64,000 bases of DNA from positions 1-64,000 of the forward strand of contig SFHK01000005.1 of assembly GCA_004556395.1 (NCBI GenBank). The letters run 5' to 3'. Shown one piece after another: positions 1 to 8,205 of the stretch. The notes under the pieces were generated by a model. That model had not been told where the DNA came from, searched no databases, and saw only the letters and a list, made by a program, of their open reading frames with translations. Position 1 is the stretch's first letter, and each line of letters starts with the position of its first letter. The stretch is from Clostridiales bacterium (lineage in GTDB: Bacteria > Bacillota > Clostridia > Christensenellales > Aristaeellaceae). The position numbers were made by a program, and so were the translations under genes.

Positions 1-532
1 CGGGATGGAATGGTTTCGGGTACTCTGGTTTATCATCAACAAACCCAACTATAATCGGTACATTTACGTATATATAGCTTTTTGGTTTATATTTGATTGT
101 CCACCGAAGATTTTCATAATTTGATATGAACATCTTCCCGAGATACATTCCAATGTCTCTCAGTATATATTCCGTGCGAATGCTAAGCTCCACTCGCGCC
201 ATTTCTACCATATGGTCGATAAACGACTGTGGCATACCACGCAATCCTTCACGTATATTATTTAATTCGCTCTGAGGCGTTTTAGCCAGTTTCGCCTCCT
301 TCAAAAACCATTTCCATATTAATAGCGTTGAATCCAGTGTGAAGTCCAGTTGCTTTATGTCAATATGCAGACCCTCCGATACGATTTCGCGCAAATAGTC
401 CGATCTTTCGTCTATCTTTGATAAAAACCACTCGCTGTACGCATCCGCTTCTTTCTTTGTCATTTCCTGAAAAGGTTTATCCGCCTGAATAATGAGCGGT
501 TTGTACTCGGTTGTTCTTTTAAATATTTTCAC
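1..532 (-). CDS. Hypothetical protein, 3' end outside window
   Basis: A 177-codon open frame starts at a GTG at 532 and runs off the left edge without a stop. The protein begins MKIFKRTTEYKPLI and is rich in Lys, Ile, Tyr and Glu, with an amphipathic helical middle and a more beta-like end around IYVNVPIIVGFVDD. I see no signal peptide, membrane segment or known catalytic motif, and I do not recognise the family. A purine-rich CGGAAG lies about 8 bases before the GTG. Base composition is clearly more AT-rich than in all other genes of the window, which suggests recent acquisition. A small cytoplasmic accessory protein is possible, but this is only a guess. Confidence 0.6.
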   Translation of the reverse strand, partial: MKIFKRTTEYKPLIIQADKPFQEMTKKEADAYSEWFLSKIDERSDYLREIVSEGLHIDIKQLDFTLDSTLLIWKWFLKEAKLAKTPQSELNNIREGLRGMPQSFIDHMVEMARVELSIRTEYILRDIGMYLGKMFISNYENLRWTIKYKPKSYIYVNVPIIVGFVDDKPEYPKPFHP

Positions 533-698
533 GCAATCACTTCCGTTTCTAAAATTATTTTATTTGAATCAACATATGCCATTGCGGGAGTAATTATATT
601 TGTATTTTACTTCAAGTCTGCCACTGCTGTCAAGCATTCCCACAACATCACGTGCAAGGCACACGCGACGAAAATACCTGCGATTTCCGGCAAAGTTC

Positions 699-727
699 TT
701 GCCAAACATGAGCCGCGGGCTTATAAT
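699..727 (+). promoter_or_regulatory. Sigma-A type promoter for the GNAT gene
   Basis: TTGCCA (699-704), 17-base spacer, TATAAT (722-727). It lies 29 bases before the ATG at 757, which has a GGGAGG ribosome site. Confidence 0.7.
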
Positions 728-756
728 AGAAGAAACGCATCTACGGGAGGTTCATC

Positions 757-1236
757 ATGTTTCGCGGAAAATTTCTTTCCAGCATGGATAATATTGACGC
801 GGTTCTCGCGGTGCGCGCGCAGGTTCCCGAATTCTCCGGCGTCGCGCGCGAGCCGCAGGACGGGATGGCCTTTTTCGCGCTGGCCTTCGATGAAGACGAC
901 GCACCCTGCGGCAGCGGCCGGCTGTACATCGACGCGGACAGCCATTTCCGCATCGATCGCCTTGGCGTGCTGTCCGACCGGCGCAGGAACCATCTGGGCG
1001 ACCTGCTCGCCCGCATGCTGCTCTACCGCGCTCAGCAATTAAACGCCGCGTCCGTCTATGCCGACGTCCCCGCCCCCGTCGTCCCGTTTTTCGCCCGCTA
1101 CGGCTTCGCACGACTCGACTCCTCAAGCGACAACCTCATCCCCATGAAGGTCACCGCCGACGGCATTCGCCTTGAGGGGAGCTGCTCAAAGGGAAAAACC
1201 GGATGCTCCGGCGACTGCGCCAACTGCAAGAGCTGA
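757..1236 (+). CDS. GNAT-family N-acetyltransferase with Cys-rich tail
   Basis: This 159-residue protein has the layout of a small GNAT acetyltransferase, which would transfer an acetyl group from acetyl-CoA to an amine. Visible features are the beta-strand pair around GSGRLYIDADSHFRIDRLGV, the acetyl-CoA loop RRNHLGDLLARMLL (~residues 72-85) and the C-terminal strand pair VPFFARYGFARL. After the domain comes a short tail with four cysteines (CSKGKTGCSGDC and ANC), unusual in this family and possibly metal-binding. The substrate is unknown. The start is set by GGGAGG six bases upstream and a consensus promoter. It is transcribed alone. Its last 139 bases are repeated directly after the stop codon. 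Confidence 0.85.
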   Translation: MFRGKFLSSMDNIDAVLAVRAQVPEFSGVAREPQDGMAFFALAFDEDDAPCGSGRLYIDADSHFRIDRLGVLSDRRRNHLGDLLARMLLYRAQQLNAASVYADVPAPVVPFFARYGFARLDSSSDNLIPMKVTADGIRLEGSCSKGKTGCSGDCANCKS

Positions 1237-1250
1237 GCCGCACGAACCCG

Positions 1251-1389
1251 CTGCGGCTTCGCCCGGCTCGACTCCTCAAGCGACAACCTCATCCCCATGA
1301 GGATCACCGCCGACGGCATTCGCCTTGAGGGGAACTGCTCAAAGGGAAAAACCGGCTGCTCCGGCGACTGCGCCAGCCGCAAAGCCTGA
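1251..1389 (+). repeat. Tandem copy of the GNAT gene 3' end
   Basis: Bases 1251-1389 repeat 1098-1236 with only scattered substitutions. The copy would encode GFARLDSSSDNLIPM, then a variant of the Cys-rich tail, and ends in its own TGA. The offset between copies is 153 bases (51 codons), so the phase is kept, and the 14 bases between them are nearly unrelated. In the copy two tail cysteines are changed (CANCKS becomes CASRKA). It has no start codon or ribosome site, so it is a gene remnant. Confidence 0.9.
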
Positions 1390-1394
1390 ACCGA

Positions 1395-1434
1395 AAAAGC
1401 GCCCTTGGAAGGAACTCCTTCCGAAGGCGCTTTT
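1395..1434. terminator. Bidirectional rho-independent terminator
   Basis: AAAAGCGCC (1395-1403) pairs with GGCGCTTTT (1426-1434), with an inner GGAAGG/CCTTCC helix. It sits between the GNAT remnant and the convergent SIMPL gene and has T runs on both strands. Confidence 0.8.
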
Positions 1435-1446
1435 GGCAATTATCCG

Positions 1447-2160
1447 TTATTCGGCTTCAAAGACGATAGAGACACTCGCGCTCACCTTGAGCTTGGAGGC
1501 CTGCACCAGCGTGCTCGCGCCCGTGGCTTCGTCGGCCATGACGGCATTCTTATAGAACGCGTTCACGCCGCTGTCACCGCTGTAGGAATACGATTCGGTA
1601 ATCGATTCAATGCCGGTGATCTTCAGCCCGGCCGCGGCGGCCATGATCTCCGCCTTCCTGCGGGCGTCCTTCACGGCGGCGGTCAGCGCTTCCGTGGAAG
1701 CCTCCTCGGTATCGGACGCGGAGAACCCGATGTCATTCAGCGTGTTCGCGCCCGCGCCGAATGCGATGTCGATAATCTTCCCCACCATGTCCATATCGGT
1801 GGTGCGAATGGCGAGATAGGAGCTGGCGTTGTACGCGGTCAGCCGCTCCACGTTATTCGAGTAGTCATATATGGCATAGATGCTCAGACGGTCGGTGTTG
1901 ATGTCCTCTTTCTTGATTTCGTTCTCAATCAGCGCCGCGCGAATTTTCTCGATGGTCGCGTTCACTGTGTTCTGCGCCTTGAGTACGTCCTTGTTCCGCG
2001 TGGTGATGCCCAGCGTGATGACCGCCGTATCCGCGGCCACAAGCACCTCGCCGCTTCCGTTCACGTTGATTTCTGTCTTATCCTTCCCATCGGCGCAGGC
2101 CGTAAAGACCATCAGCGCGATCAGACAGGCAAGCAGCAGGGTTTTCAGCATTCTCTTCAT
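1447..2160 (-). CDS. SIMPL (DUF541) domain protein, exported
   Basis: A 237-residue exported protein with an N-terminal signal (KTLLLACLIALMVFTAC); the Cys in FTAC may be a lipidation site, although Phe at -3 is atypical. The mature part begins INVNGSGEVLVAADTAVITLG, the usual opening of SIMPL/DUF541 domains, and contains the family stretch of alternating strands and the helix KDARRKAEIMAAAAGLKI. The biochemical role of the family is poorly defined; it is a periplasmic or surface oligomeric fold. It is the last gene of the sigma / anti-sigma-like operon, 13 bases behind the DUF4349 gene, with GAGGTG at proper distance from the ATG. It probably acts in the envelope under the same stress control. 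Confidence 0.85.
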   Translation of the reverse strand: MKRMLKTLLLACLIALMVFTACADGKDKTEINVNGSGEVLVAADTAVITLGITTRNKDVLKAQNTVNATIEKIRAALIENEIKKEDINTDRLSIYAIYDYSNNVERLTAYNASSYLAIRTTDMDMVGKIIDIAFGAGANTLNDIGFSASDTEEASTEALTAAVKDARRKAEIMAAAAGLKITGIESITESYSYSGDSGVNAFYKNAVMADEATGASTLVQASKLKVSASVSIVFEAE

Positions 2161-2173
2161 TCGTTCTCACCTC

Positions 2174-3511
2174 TTACTTTTTCTTTTTTCGAATAGTGTA
2201 GATGATCACGCCCACAACAATTCCCACGACGATCAGGATGCCCGCCACCGGCGCGATCACCGCCAGCGACACGACCATGTCCCGGAAGAACTTGCCCACG
2301 GCATGCAGCGACTGCTGGAAGCCGGAACGGCTGCGCTCGCCCAGCGTCGGTTCCTTCGTGGGCTCCGGCGCGAACTGGCTCTTCTCCCACAGCGTCATGC
2401 GTACCGTAGCGTAGGAAATGTCGGAATCGTACCGGTTCAGAAGCTTCTGCAGCTCGTCAATCGCGGCATAGGCCTCTTCCAGCTGATCGTTCAGCGCCTG
2501 AAGCTCGTCGCCCTGCGCTTCGGGAATCAGCTGATTCAGCCGCGCGACAATCGCCTGCTGCGTTCCAAGTCTCGCATCCGCGTCGTAGTAGTAGGCAGCC
2601 ACGTCGTTCGCTGTGGATTCCAGAGAAAGGGTGGTTCCAACGTCATCCAGCGCGGTCACAAACTCGTCCAGTCTTTCCGCGGGAACGCGAATCTCGCTCG
2701 TCAGGCAGCGCGCGCCGTCGCTCTGCGTCAGCAGGTCGGAAGCAAAATAGCCGTCGTATTCGCTCACGAGCGCCTTCAGCGTGTCGCGCTCCTGATCGAA
2801 ATTCTCCGTTTCCGCTTCGCGGTTCGCGCCGTACACCAGCAGCGGAGCCGTCGGCTTCGGCGTCTCCTCGGGCGTAGCCGGCATCGACGACATGACGAGC
2901 GGCTCAGCCGGGGTCGCGTCCGACGCGGTTGCAGTCTGCCTGCTGCCCATCGCTCCTTCGTCTTCCAGTACGACGTCGGAGACCTTCTTTTGCTGCTCTT
3001 CGCCGTCCGTTTCAAACACAACCGGCGCTCCGGCGTCCGCGGCGGACATCAGCATGACCTTTGCCTGGTCACCCTGCTTCGCCGCGATTCGCCGCCCCAC
3101 GGGCGCGCCCGCCGCAACGTATGTATTCCCAGACGTTTCGTTCGGGCTCAGCTCGTTGGAAAACGCGACCATATCGGTTCCGCGCATCGCGAACGTGCTT
3201 CCGATCATCACGACCAGCGCGGCGGCGACGGTTCCAAGCACGCGATACCAGTTCTTCCTCTTCTTCGCCGAAATCTCTTTTCTGACGGCGCGACGCCACC
3301 CCGCCTGCACGTCCAGCGGCACGACGATTTCGTCGTCCAATCCGCGCAGCATCTGAACCAGCTGCCTGCCCGCGTTCAGCTCCTCCGCGCATTTCGCGCA
3401 TTCATCCGCATGCGCTTCCATCTGACGCATCTCTTCCGCGGTAAGCGCGCCGTCCAGATACGCATCCAGCTGACCCATGAACCTCTCGCAGCTCATTTTC
3501 TGTTCCATCAT
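2174..3511 (-). CDS. Anti-sigma factor-like zf-HC2 / DUF4349 membrane protein
   Basis: A 445-residue protein that combines an N-terminal zinc-binding anti-sigma domain (HADECAKC, the HX3CX2C signature, ~residues 34-41), a first membrane helix near residue 90 (LGTVAAALVVMIGSTFAM), a long extracytoplasmic DUF4349 region with coiled coil (LNQLIPEAQGDELQALND) and a C-terminal membrane helix followed by RKKKK. Zf-HC2 domains sequester the cognate ECF sigma factor. The gene follows the sigma gene by 27 bases, so the pair probably forms a sigma/anti-sigma switch that senses the envelope. Fusion to DUF4349 suggests that the outer domain is the sensor. Start chosen from AAAGGAGG upstream. What it senses is unknown. 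Confidence 0.85.
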   Translation of the reverse strand: MMEQKMSCERFMGQLDAYLDGALTAEEMRQMEAHADECAKCAEELNAGRQLVQMLRGLDDEIVVPLDVQAGWRRAVRKEISAKKRKNWYRVLGTVAAALVVMIGSTFAMRGTDMVAFSNELSPNETSGNTYVAAGAPVGRRIAAKQGDQAKVMLMSAADAGAPVVFETDGEEQQKKVSDVVLEDEGAMGSRQTATASDATPAEPLVMSSMPATPEETPKPTAPLLVYGANREAETENFDQERDTLKALVSEYDGYFASDLLTQSDGARCLTSEIRVPAERLDEFVTALDDVGTTLSLESTANDVAAYYYDADARLGTQQAIVARLNQLIPEAQGDELQALNDQLEEAYAAIDELQKLLNRYDSDISYATVRMTLWEKSQFAPEPTKEPTLGERSRSGFQQSLHAVGKFFRDMVVSLAVIAPVAGILIVVGIVVGVIIYTIRKKKK

Positions 3512-3538
3512 TGGCCTCGCACCTCCTTTCTCGTATAG

Positions 3539-4138
3539 TTAGACGCGCCTGCGGCCAAATAGTTCCGCCTGTGCGGATAAAACATTTCGAAGTTTTTCGC
3601 GCCCGCGGCTGATTCGGCTTTTCACCGTGCCGACGTTCGCTTCCAATATTTCGGCGATTTCCTCATAGCTGTAGCCCTGCACGTCGCGCAGCACGACGGC
3701 GGAGCGCATGTCCTCCGGCAAAAGCTGAATGGCTCTGGAAAGCGCGCGGCGCATCTCGGCGTTGTCCGCGTGCTTTTCCGGCGAAGCGTCCTCATCCGCG
3801 GGCGACCAGCCGATGTCCAGCAGCGCGTCCAGCGACTGCGCCTGCCGCACCTTCTTGCGCCGCAGGTTATCCAGACAGGTATTCATCGTGATTCGATACG
3901 CCCACGTAGCAAAGGAAGACTGACCCTTGAAGCTGCCAAGGGCCTTATATATGCGCAGCATCGCGTCCTGCAGGCTGTCCTGCGCGTCCTCGCGATTGCC
4001 GCACATGCGCAGCGCGACCGCGTACATGCGCGCCTCGTGCTTTCCCATCAGTTGTTCAAAGGCATAGGCATCGCCGCCGATGGCGCTTTCCACCAGCCGT
4101 TCTTCATCCGTCTGCACCCGTTTTCCCTCCCGTCTCAT
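3539..4138 (-). CDS. ECF RNA polymerase sigma factor (SigW-like)
   Basis: A 199-residue sigma-70 family ECF factor. Region 2 is visible in FEQLMGKHEARMYAVALRM and AMLRIYKALGSFKG followed by FATWAYRITMNTCLDNLRRKK; region 4 in LPEDMRSAVVLRDVQGYSYEEIAEIL and VGTVKSRISRGREKLR. The open frame extends further upstream, but a consensus promoter -10 lies only 11-16 bases before the ATG at 4144, and AGAGGG is well spaced only for the ATG at 4138, so that start is preferred. It heads the operon with the DUF4349 anti-sigma-like gene and the SIMPL gene. A possible target promoter lies before the VanW gene at 60 kb. Confidence 0.93.
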   Translation of the reverse strand: MRREGKRVQTDEERLVESAIGGDAYAFEQLMGKHEARMYAVALRMCGNREDAQDSLQDAMLRIYKALGSFKGQSSFATWAYRITMNTCLDNLRRKKVRQAQSLDALLDIGWSPADEDASPEKHADNAEMRRALSRAIQLLPEDMRSAVVLRDVQGYSYEEIAEILEANVGTVKSRISRGREKLRNVLSAQAELFGRRRV

Positions 4139-4154
4139 TGGCATGCCCTCTGGT

Positions 4155-4183
4155 ATTATACACGCCATTTGTTTTTTTGCCAA
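4155..4183 (-). promoter_or_regulatory. Sigma-A promoter of the ECF sigma operon
   Basis: On the minus strand TTGGCA (4178-4183), 17-base spacer, TATAAT (4155-4160). It is divergent from the tRNA promoter; the two -35 boxes are only four bases apart. There is no obvious GAACC/CGTC ECF motif here, so autoregulation is not evident. Confidence 0.7.
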
Positions 4184-4187
4184 GGGG

Positions 4188-4216
4188 TTGATTTTTTTTC
4201 GAACGTATAGTATAAT
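4188..4216 (+). promoter_or_regulatory. Promoter of tRNA-Leu
   Basis: TTGATT (4188-4193), 17-base spacer, TATAAT (4211-4216), 21 bases before the first base of the tRNA. Confidence 0.65.
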
Positions 4217-4237
4217 ACAAAGGTCGTTCATCGGCAA

Positions 4238-4322
4238 GCCGGTGTGTTGGAATTGGCAGACGAGGCGGACTCAAAATCCGTTGGGCTAATCACCCGTGCG
4301 GGTTCGACCCCCGCCACCGGCA
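4238..4322 (+). tRNA. tRNA-Leu (anticodon CAA)
   Basis: The seven-base acceptor arms GCCGGTG and CACCGGC pair perfectly. The anticodon loop CTCAAAA within GCGGA/TCCGT gives anticodon CAA, which reads UUG. A long variable arm and the T arm GCGGG-TTCGACC-CCCGC are as expected for a class II leucine tRNA. The discriminator base is A and CCA is not encoded. The A discriminator would pair with the T-box bulge U seen in the three leaders at 32-37 kb. Confidence 0.95.
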
Positions 4323-4327
4323 TAGTA

Positions 4328-4364
4328 AGAGGTTCTCACGAAAATCGATGAGCGCCTCTTTTTT
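4328..4364 (+). terminator. Terminator after tRNA-Leu
   Basis: AGAGG and CTCA pair with TGAG and CCTCT around a GAAAATCG loop, followed by six T. It overlaps the leader of the acyltransferase gene at 4376, so that gene may depend on read-through. Confidence 0.7.
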
Positions 4365-4375
4365 GTTGGAGGCCT

Positions 4376-5623
4376 ATGAAAACACGCGTTAACTGGGATT
4401 CCCTTCTGCTTCGTCCGGCTTCGGAACGCTATGTGCCCGTGGCCGACGGCCTTCGCGCGCTGTGCGTGGGTGTCGTCATGTGGTTCCACATCTGGCAGCA
4501 GTCGTGGCTCAACCCTTCCATTCTCGGTGAGGATTTCAACTGGCTGGTGCGCAGCGGCTATATGCTGGTGGAGCCGCTTCTGACGCTGAGCGGCTTTCTG
4601 CTCTTCCTCCCGTGGGCGCGCGCCGCGGTTTCCGGCGCACCGTCGCCGTCCGCGCGCGCGTTCTATAAAAAGCGCGCCGTGCGCATCCTGCCCAGCTACC
4701 TGCTGTGCGTGTTTGTGATGCTGTTCTGCGTGGCGCTGCCCCAGCATCAATACGCTTCCTCCGCCGAAATGTGGAAGGATCTTCTGACCCACCTCACGTT
4801 TACAAACGTATTCTTTCCCGCCGCCTACACCTATACCCATCTGAACGTGGTTCTGTGGACGGTGACGATCGAGGTGCAGTTTTACCTGCTCTTCCCGCTG
4901 CTGGCGCGCGCGTTCCGCAAATATCCCCTGCTCACCTACGCCGCCATGACCGCCGCCGCGCTGGCCTTCCGCTTCGGCTACGCGGCAAGGCTTTCGGATA
5001 CCACGCACGTGCTCAATCAGCTGCCCGCCATGCTGGACGTGTTCGCGAACGGCATGCTTGCGGCCTACGCCTATCAGGCCGCCGCGCGTTCCTTCAAGCC
5101 CAATCGCGCCGCGTCGGCGCTTCTGACGCTCGTGTCCGTCGCCTGTATCTATGGCGTCTGCCAGCTGATCCGCGCGCAGACCCTCGCGGGCTCCGGCGAC
5201 TACACCGCCCTGCGCCTTGGCCAGATGCAGCGGCGATACGCGGTTTCGTTCCTCACGTCGATCTTCCTCGTTTCCGCGTCCCACGCGCTCCGGCCGTTCC
5301 AGTTTCTGTTTGGGAACCGCGTGATGCGCTTCCTGTCCTCCGTCAGCTTTCAGGCGTACATCTGGCACCATCCGCTGGCTTTGCAGCTGAAATATTGGCG
5401 CTTTCCCGCCTATTCCGCGCCCAGCAACCCGCAGTTCTATTCCGAAACCGTCTGGCAGCGGCACTATACGCTCGTCTGCTTCCTTGGCGCGCTGCTGCTG
5501 GCCACGCTCGTTACCTACCTGTTTGAAAAGCCCCTTGCGCGCCTGTTCCTTCGCGGAGAAAAAAAGCGCACCGGCGACGTCAGTTGTCAGCCGGTGCATC
5601 CGCAGACGGAAGACGAAGCGTAA
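4376..5623 (+). CDS. Membrane acyltransferase, family 3 (OafA/YrhL-like)
   Basis: A 415-residue polytopic membrane protein with about ten hydrophobic helices. It has the opening typical of acyltransferase-3 proteins (VADGLRALCVGVVMWFH; the His is the likely catalytic residue) and the conserved ending FQAYIWHHPL and VTYLFEKPLARLFL. Such enzymes move acetyl or other acyl groups from the cytoplasm to sugars of peptidoglycan, teichoic acid or surface polysaccharide; the target is unknown here. Start: TTGGAGG three bases before ATG. The end runs 44 bases into the 3' end of the convergent histidine kinase gene, so the two transcripts overlap in antisense. Confidence 0.88.
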   Translation: MKTRVNWDSLLLRPASERYVPVADGLRALCVGVVMWFHIWQQSWLNPSILGEDFNWLVRSGYMLVEPLLTLSGFLLFLPWARAAVSGAPSPSARAFYKKRAVRILPSYLLCVFVMLFCVALPQHQYASSAEMWKDLLTHLTFTNVFFPAAYTYTHLNVVLWTVTIEVQFYLLFPLLARAFRKYPLLTYAAMTAAALAFRFGYAARLSDTTHVLNQLPAMLDVFANGMLAAYAYQAAARSFKPNRAASALLTLVSVACIYGVCQLIRAQTLAGSGDYTALRLGQMQRRYAVSFLTSIFLVSASHALRPFQFLFGNRVMRFLSSVSFQAYIWHHPLALQLKYWRFPAYSAPSNPQFYSETVWQRHYTLVCFLGALLLATLVTYLFEKPLARLFLRGEKKRTGDVSCQPVHPQTEDEA

Positions 5624-7400
5624 AGGCAGAACCTTTCCCGACCTCCGACTGTACGCCGATCGTGCCGCCCATCAGCTCCACGACCTTTTTGGCAATGGCC
5701 AGTCCCAGTCCCGTGCCCTTGGTGCGCATGCGCGATTTATCCGCCTTGTAGAACCGCTCCCAAATGTACGGCAGATCCTTCGGCTCGATTCCCGCGCCGT
5801 CATCGTGCACGGAAAGCTCCACAAACCGCCCGTCCTTCTTCGCTCGAACCGCGATGTGCCCGCCGGTCGGCGTAAAGCTCAGCGCGTTGTCCAGCAGAAT
5901 GATCAGCACCTGTATGATGCGCTCTTCGTTGCCCATGCATACCGCGCCCTCATCCGCGTCCACCGTCAGCTCGATGCCCGCGTCCTCGGCCAGTCTGGCC
6001 ACGGATTCGACCGCGCGTTCCAGCACCGGCTCCACGCAAATCGCCTCCAGCTCCATCTGTGCTCGGCCGTCCTGCAGACGCGAAAGATCGAGCATCTCCC
6101 CGATCAGCTTTTCAAGCCTTCGCGTTTCGCGGTAGATCACCTGATAGCAGTCGTTCTTTTCTTCCTCCGTTTCCAGAACGCCGTCCATCAGCGGCTCCAC
6201 CATGCCGCGAATGCCGGTGAGCGGCGTTCGCAGCTCGTGCGATACGTTCGCGATATATTCCCGCCGCAGCTGTTCCAGCCGCGTTTCCTCCGAAACGTCG
6301 CGCAGCAGGCATACCGCGCCGATGCACGCGCCCTCCGCGCCCGGAATCGGCGAAGCAATGGCGGCAATGGCGCGGCCGGAGTCGCTCGTCCACACGGCGC
6401 TTTCCTTTTCGCCGGAATCCATGCACACCGCCAGCATCGAAAGAACATGCCGCTGCTGCTCCTGCGCGCGGGTGTGATCTGCCTCCCAGCGATCGATTTC
6501 CAGCATTTCCAGCGCCGGCGCGTTCACATGGAACACCTGCCCGTCCCGCTCCACGGCAACAATGCCCTCGGCGATGGACTCAAACAGCTGTTCCAGCTTG
6601 CTCTTTTCGTTTTGCAGGTTTTCGATAACGTCCTTCAGCCGGTCGGCCAGCACATTGAGCGTTCCCGCCAGCTGCCCAATCTCGTCTGCCTGTGCCACGG
6701 GCGCGTGACGCGAATAATCGCCCGCGGCCATTGCACGCGCGACGTCGTTCATGAGACACAGCGGCCGCGTGATGCTGCGCGAGAACACCGAAGTGAACGC
6801 CACGGCGACCACCATCGCGCAGGCCGCGGCCACGATCAGATAGGTGGCGATTCGCATCCACACCACGTCCACGTCCGCGACGGTGCGGAACAGCATCATC
6901 GCGCCTATGATCTCGCCCTGCGCGTCCTTCAGCGGCACGCCGGCGTACACGATCTTCGCCGTCAGGAACTCAACCGCTTCCACCCCGCATACCGTGCCGC
7001 CCGCAAAAATGCCGTCAAAGATGCGGCGATCCATGTTGGATACGATTTCCGTATACGCCAGCCCCGCCGCGTCCTCCTCGTCCGGCGTTTTCCTTGAGGT
7101 CGGGCTCGGCGGCGACTGCGTGGCGATATAGTCCGGGTTGACGAACACGACCTTCGCGTCCACCAGCGACTGATACCGCCTGAGCTGCTTCCACTCAAGG
7201 CCGTTTTTCTGGGTAATCGCGATATATTGCGCCTTCTCAACCAGCTCCGTTTCGTTGGTCTGGATGATATAGTTGCGCACCAGACGATACGTCATAAACG
7301 CCGTCATGGACAGCACGACCGCGATAATCAGCATATAGCCGGTCAGCATCTTGGGATAGATTCCCACGCCTGACCGGCCTTCCGTTTTCAGCTTCAGCAT
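5580..7400 (-). CDS. Sensor histidine kinase (HAMP-PAS-HisKA-HATPase)
   Basis: A 606-residue membrane kinase: TM helix ~19-41, extracytoplasmic sensor domain ~42-182, TM ~183-207, HAMP ~205-258, PAS ~265-370, HisKA with SHELRTPLTG (phosphorylated His 388), and an ATPase domain with N box LDNAL (~503), DDGAGI (~533) and GTGLGLA (~563). The arrangement resembles PhoR/WalK/ResE-type kinases. Its ATG follows the TAA of the response regulator directly (TAAATG), so the two are translated together. The signal is unknown. Its end overlaps the convergent acyltransferase gene by 44 bases; that enzyme might be a target, but only position suggests this. Confidence 0.93.
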   Translation of the reverse strand: MLKLKTEGRSGVGIYPKMLTGYMLIIAVVLSMTAFMTYRLVRNYIIQTNETELVEKAQYIAITQKNGLEWKQLRRYQSLVDAKVVFVNPDYIATQSPPSPTSRKTPDEEDAAGLAYTEIVSNMDRRIFDGIFAGGTVCGVEAVEFLTAKIVYAGVPLKDAQGEIIGAMMLFRTVADVDVVWMRIATYLIVAAACAMVVAVAFTSVFSRSITRPLCLMNDVARAMAAGDYSRHAPVAQADEIGQLAGTLNVLADRLKDVIENLQNEKSKLEQLFESIAEGIVAVERDGQVFHVNAPALEMLEIDRWEADHTRAQEQQRHVLSMLAVCMDSGEKESAVWTSDSGRAIAAIASPIPGAEGACIGAVCLLRDVSEETRLEQLRREYIANVSHELRTPLTGIRGMVEPLMDGVLETEEEKNDCYQVIYRETRRLEKLIGEMLDLSRLQDGRAQMELEAICVEPVLERAVESVARLAEDAGIELTVDADEGAVCMGNEERIIQVLIILLDNALSFTPTGGHIAVRAKKDGRFVELSVHDDGAGIEPKDLPYIWERFYKADKSRMRTKGTGLGLAIAKKVVELMGGTIGVQSEVGKGSAFTLRLPSADAPADN

Positions 7401-8105
7401 TTATTCTCCGATCTCAAAGCGATAGCCGACGCCCCACACCGTCTTGATGTCCCACCGGTTCTCCGGCAGGCACAGCTTCGCGCGCATGCGCTTGATGTGG
7501 CTGTCGACGGCGCGCGTGTCGCCCAGAAAATCATAGCCCCAGATGCTCTGCAAAAGATGCTCGCGGCTGAACACCTTTCCAGGATTGCTGGCCAGCGTGT
7601 ACAGAATCTCGATTTCCTTGGGCGTGCACGGCACCGGCTGGTCGTTCAGCTTCACGATGAACGCGCTCATGTCGATTTCCAGATTCTCAATGCGCACAAT
7701 CGTGCCCTTGCTCTCGTCCTTGATCTCATGAAGACGGCGGAGAACCGCCTTCACCCGCGCAAGCACCTCGCGCGGGCTGAAGGGCTTGGTGATATAATCG
7801 TCCGCGCCGAGCTCCAAGCCCAGCAGCTTGTCGAATTCCTCGCCCTTGGCGGAAAGCATGATCACGGGAATGTTCGCTTCCCTGCGAATCTCCCGGCACA
7901 CCGCAAGCCCGTCCTTTCTGGGCATCATGATGTCCAGAATGATCATGTCCGGCTTGAGCGAGCGCGCCTTCTCCACCGCGTCCTCTCCGTCATAGGATGA
8001 AAAAATCTCATAGCCCTCCCGGCGGAAATACGGGCTGAGCGACTGATGCACGTTCGGATCGTCATCCGCGATCAACACGCGGTAATTTGTCTTATATCCT
8101 TCCAT
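7401..8105 (-). CDS. OmpR-family response regulator
   Basis: A 234-residue regulator with a receiver domain (acidic DDD at 14-16, phosphoacceptor Asp 58 in DMIILDIMMPRKDG, LSAKGEE and ITKPFSPREVLARV) and a C-terminal winged helix (TPKEIEILYTLASNPGKVFSREHLL, GVGYRFEIGE). The partner kinase follows without a gap. Of several in-frame ATGs the one at 8105 has GGAGGG six bases upstream. A TATCAT box lies about 21 bases before it, but no convincing -35 is seen. Confidence 0.93.
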   Translation of the reverse strand: MEGYKTNYRVLIADDDPNVHQSLSPYFRREGYEIFSSYDGEDAVEKARSLKPDMIILDIMMPRKDGLAVCREIRREANIPVIMLSAKGEEFDKLLGLELGADDYITKPFSPREVLARVKAVLRRLHEIKDESKGTIVRIENLEIDMSAFIVKLNDQPVPCTPKEIEILYTLASNPGKVFSREHLLQSIWGYDFLGDTRAVDSHIKRMRAKLCLPENRWDIKTVWGVGYRFEIGE

Positions 8106-8205
8106 TTCCATCCCTCCATGATCGCATGATACCGAAAAAATGTGGCAGTTTCGTGTCATGGCTCATAAGAATTCTGAGGACGGTTTTGAAAAATCCTGAA
8201 CCGCA

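Noticed and set aside
600..791. Small plus-strand frame of 63 codons before the GNAT gene
   Set aside because: It overlaps the promoter and ribosome site of the GNAT gene and has no coding character.
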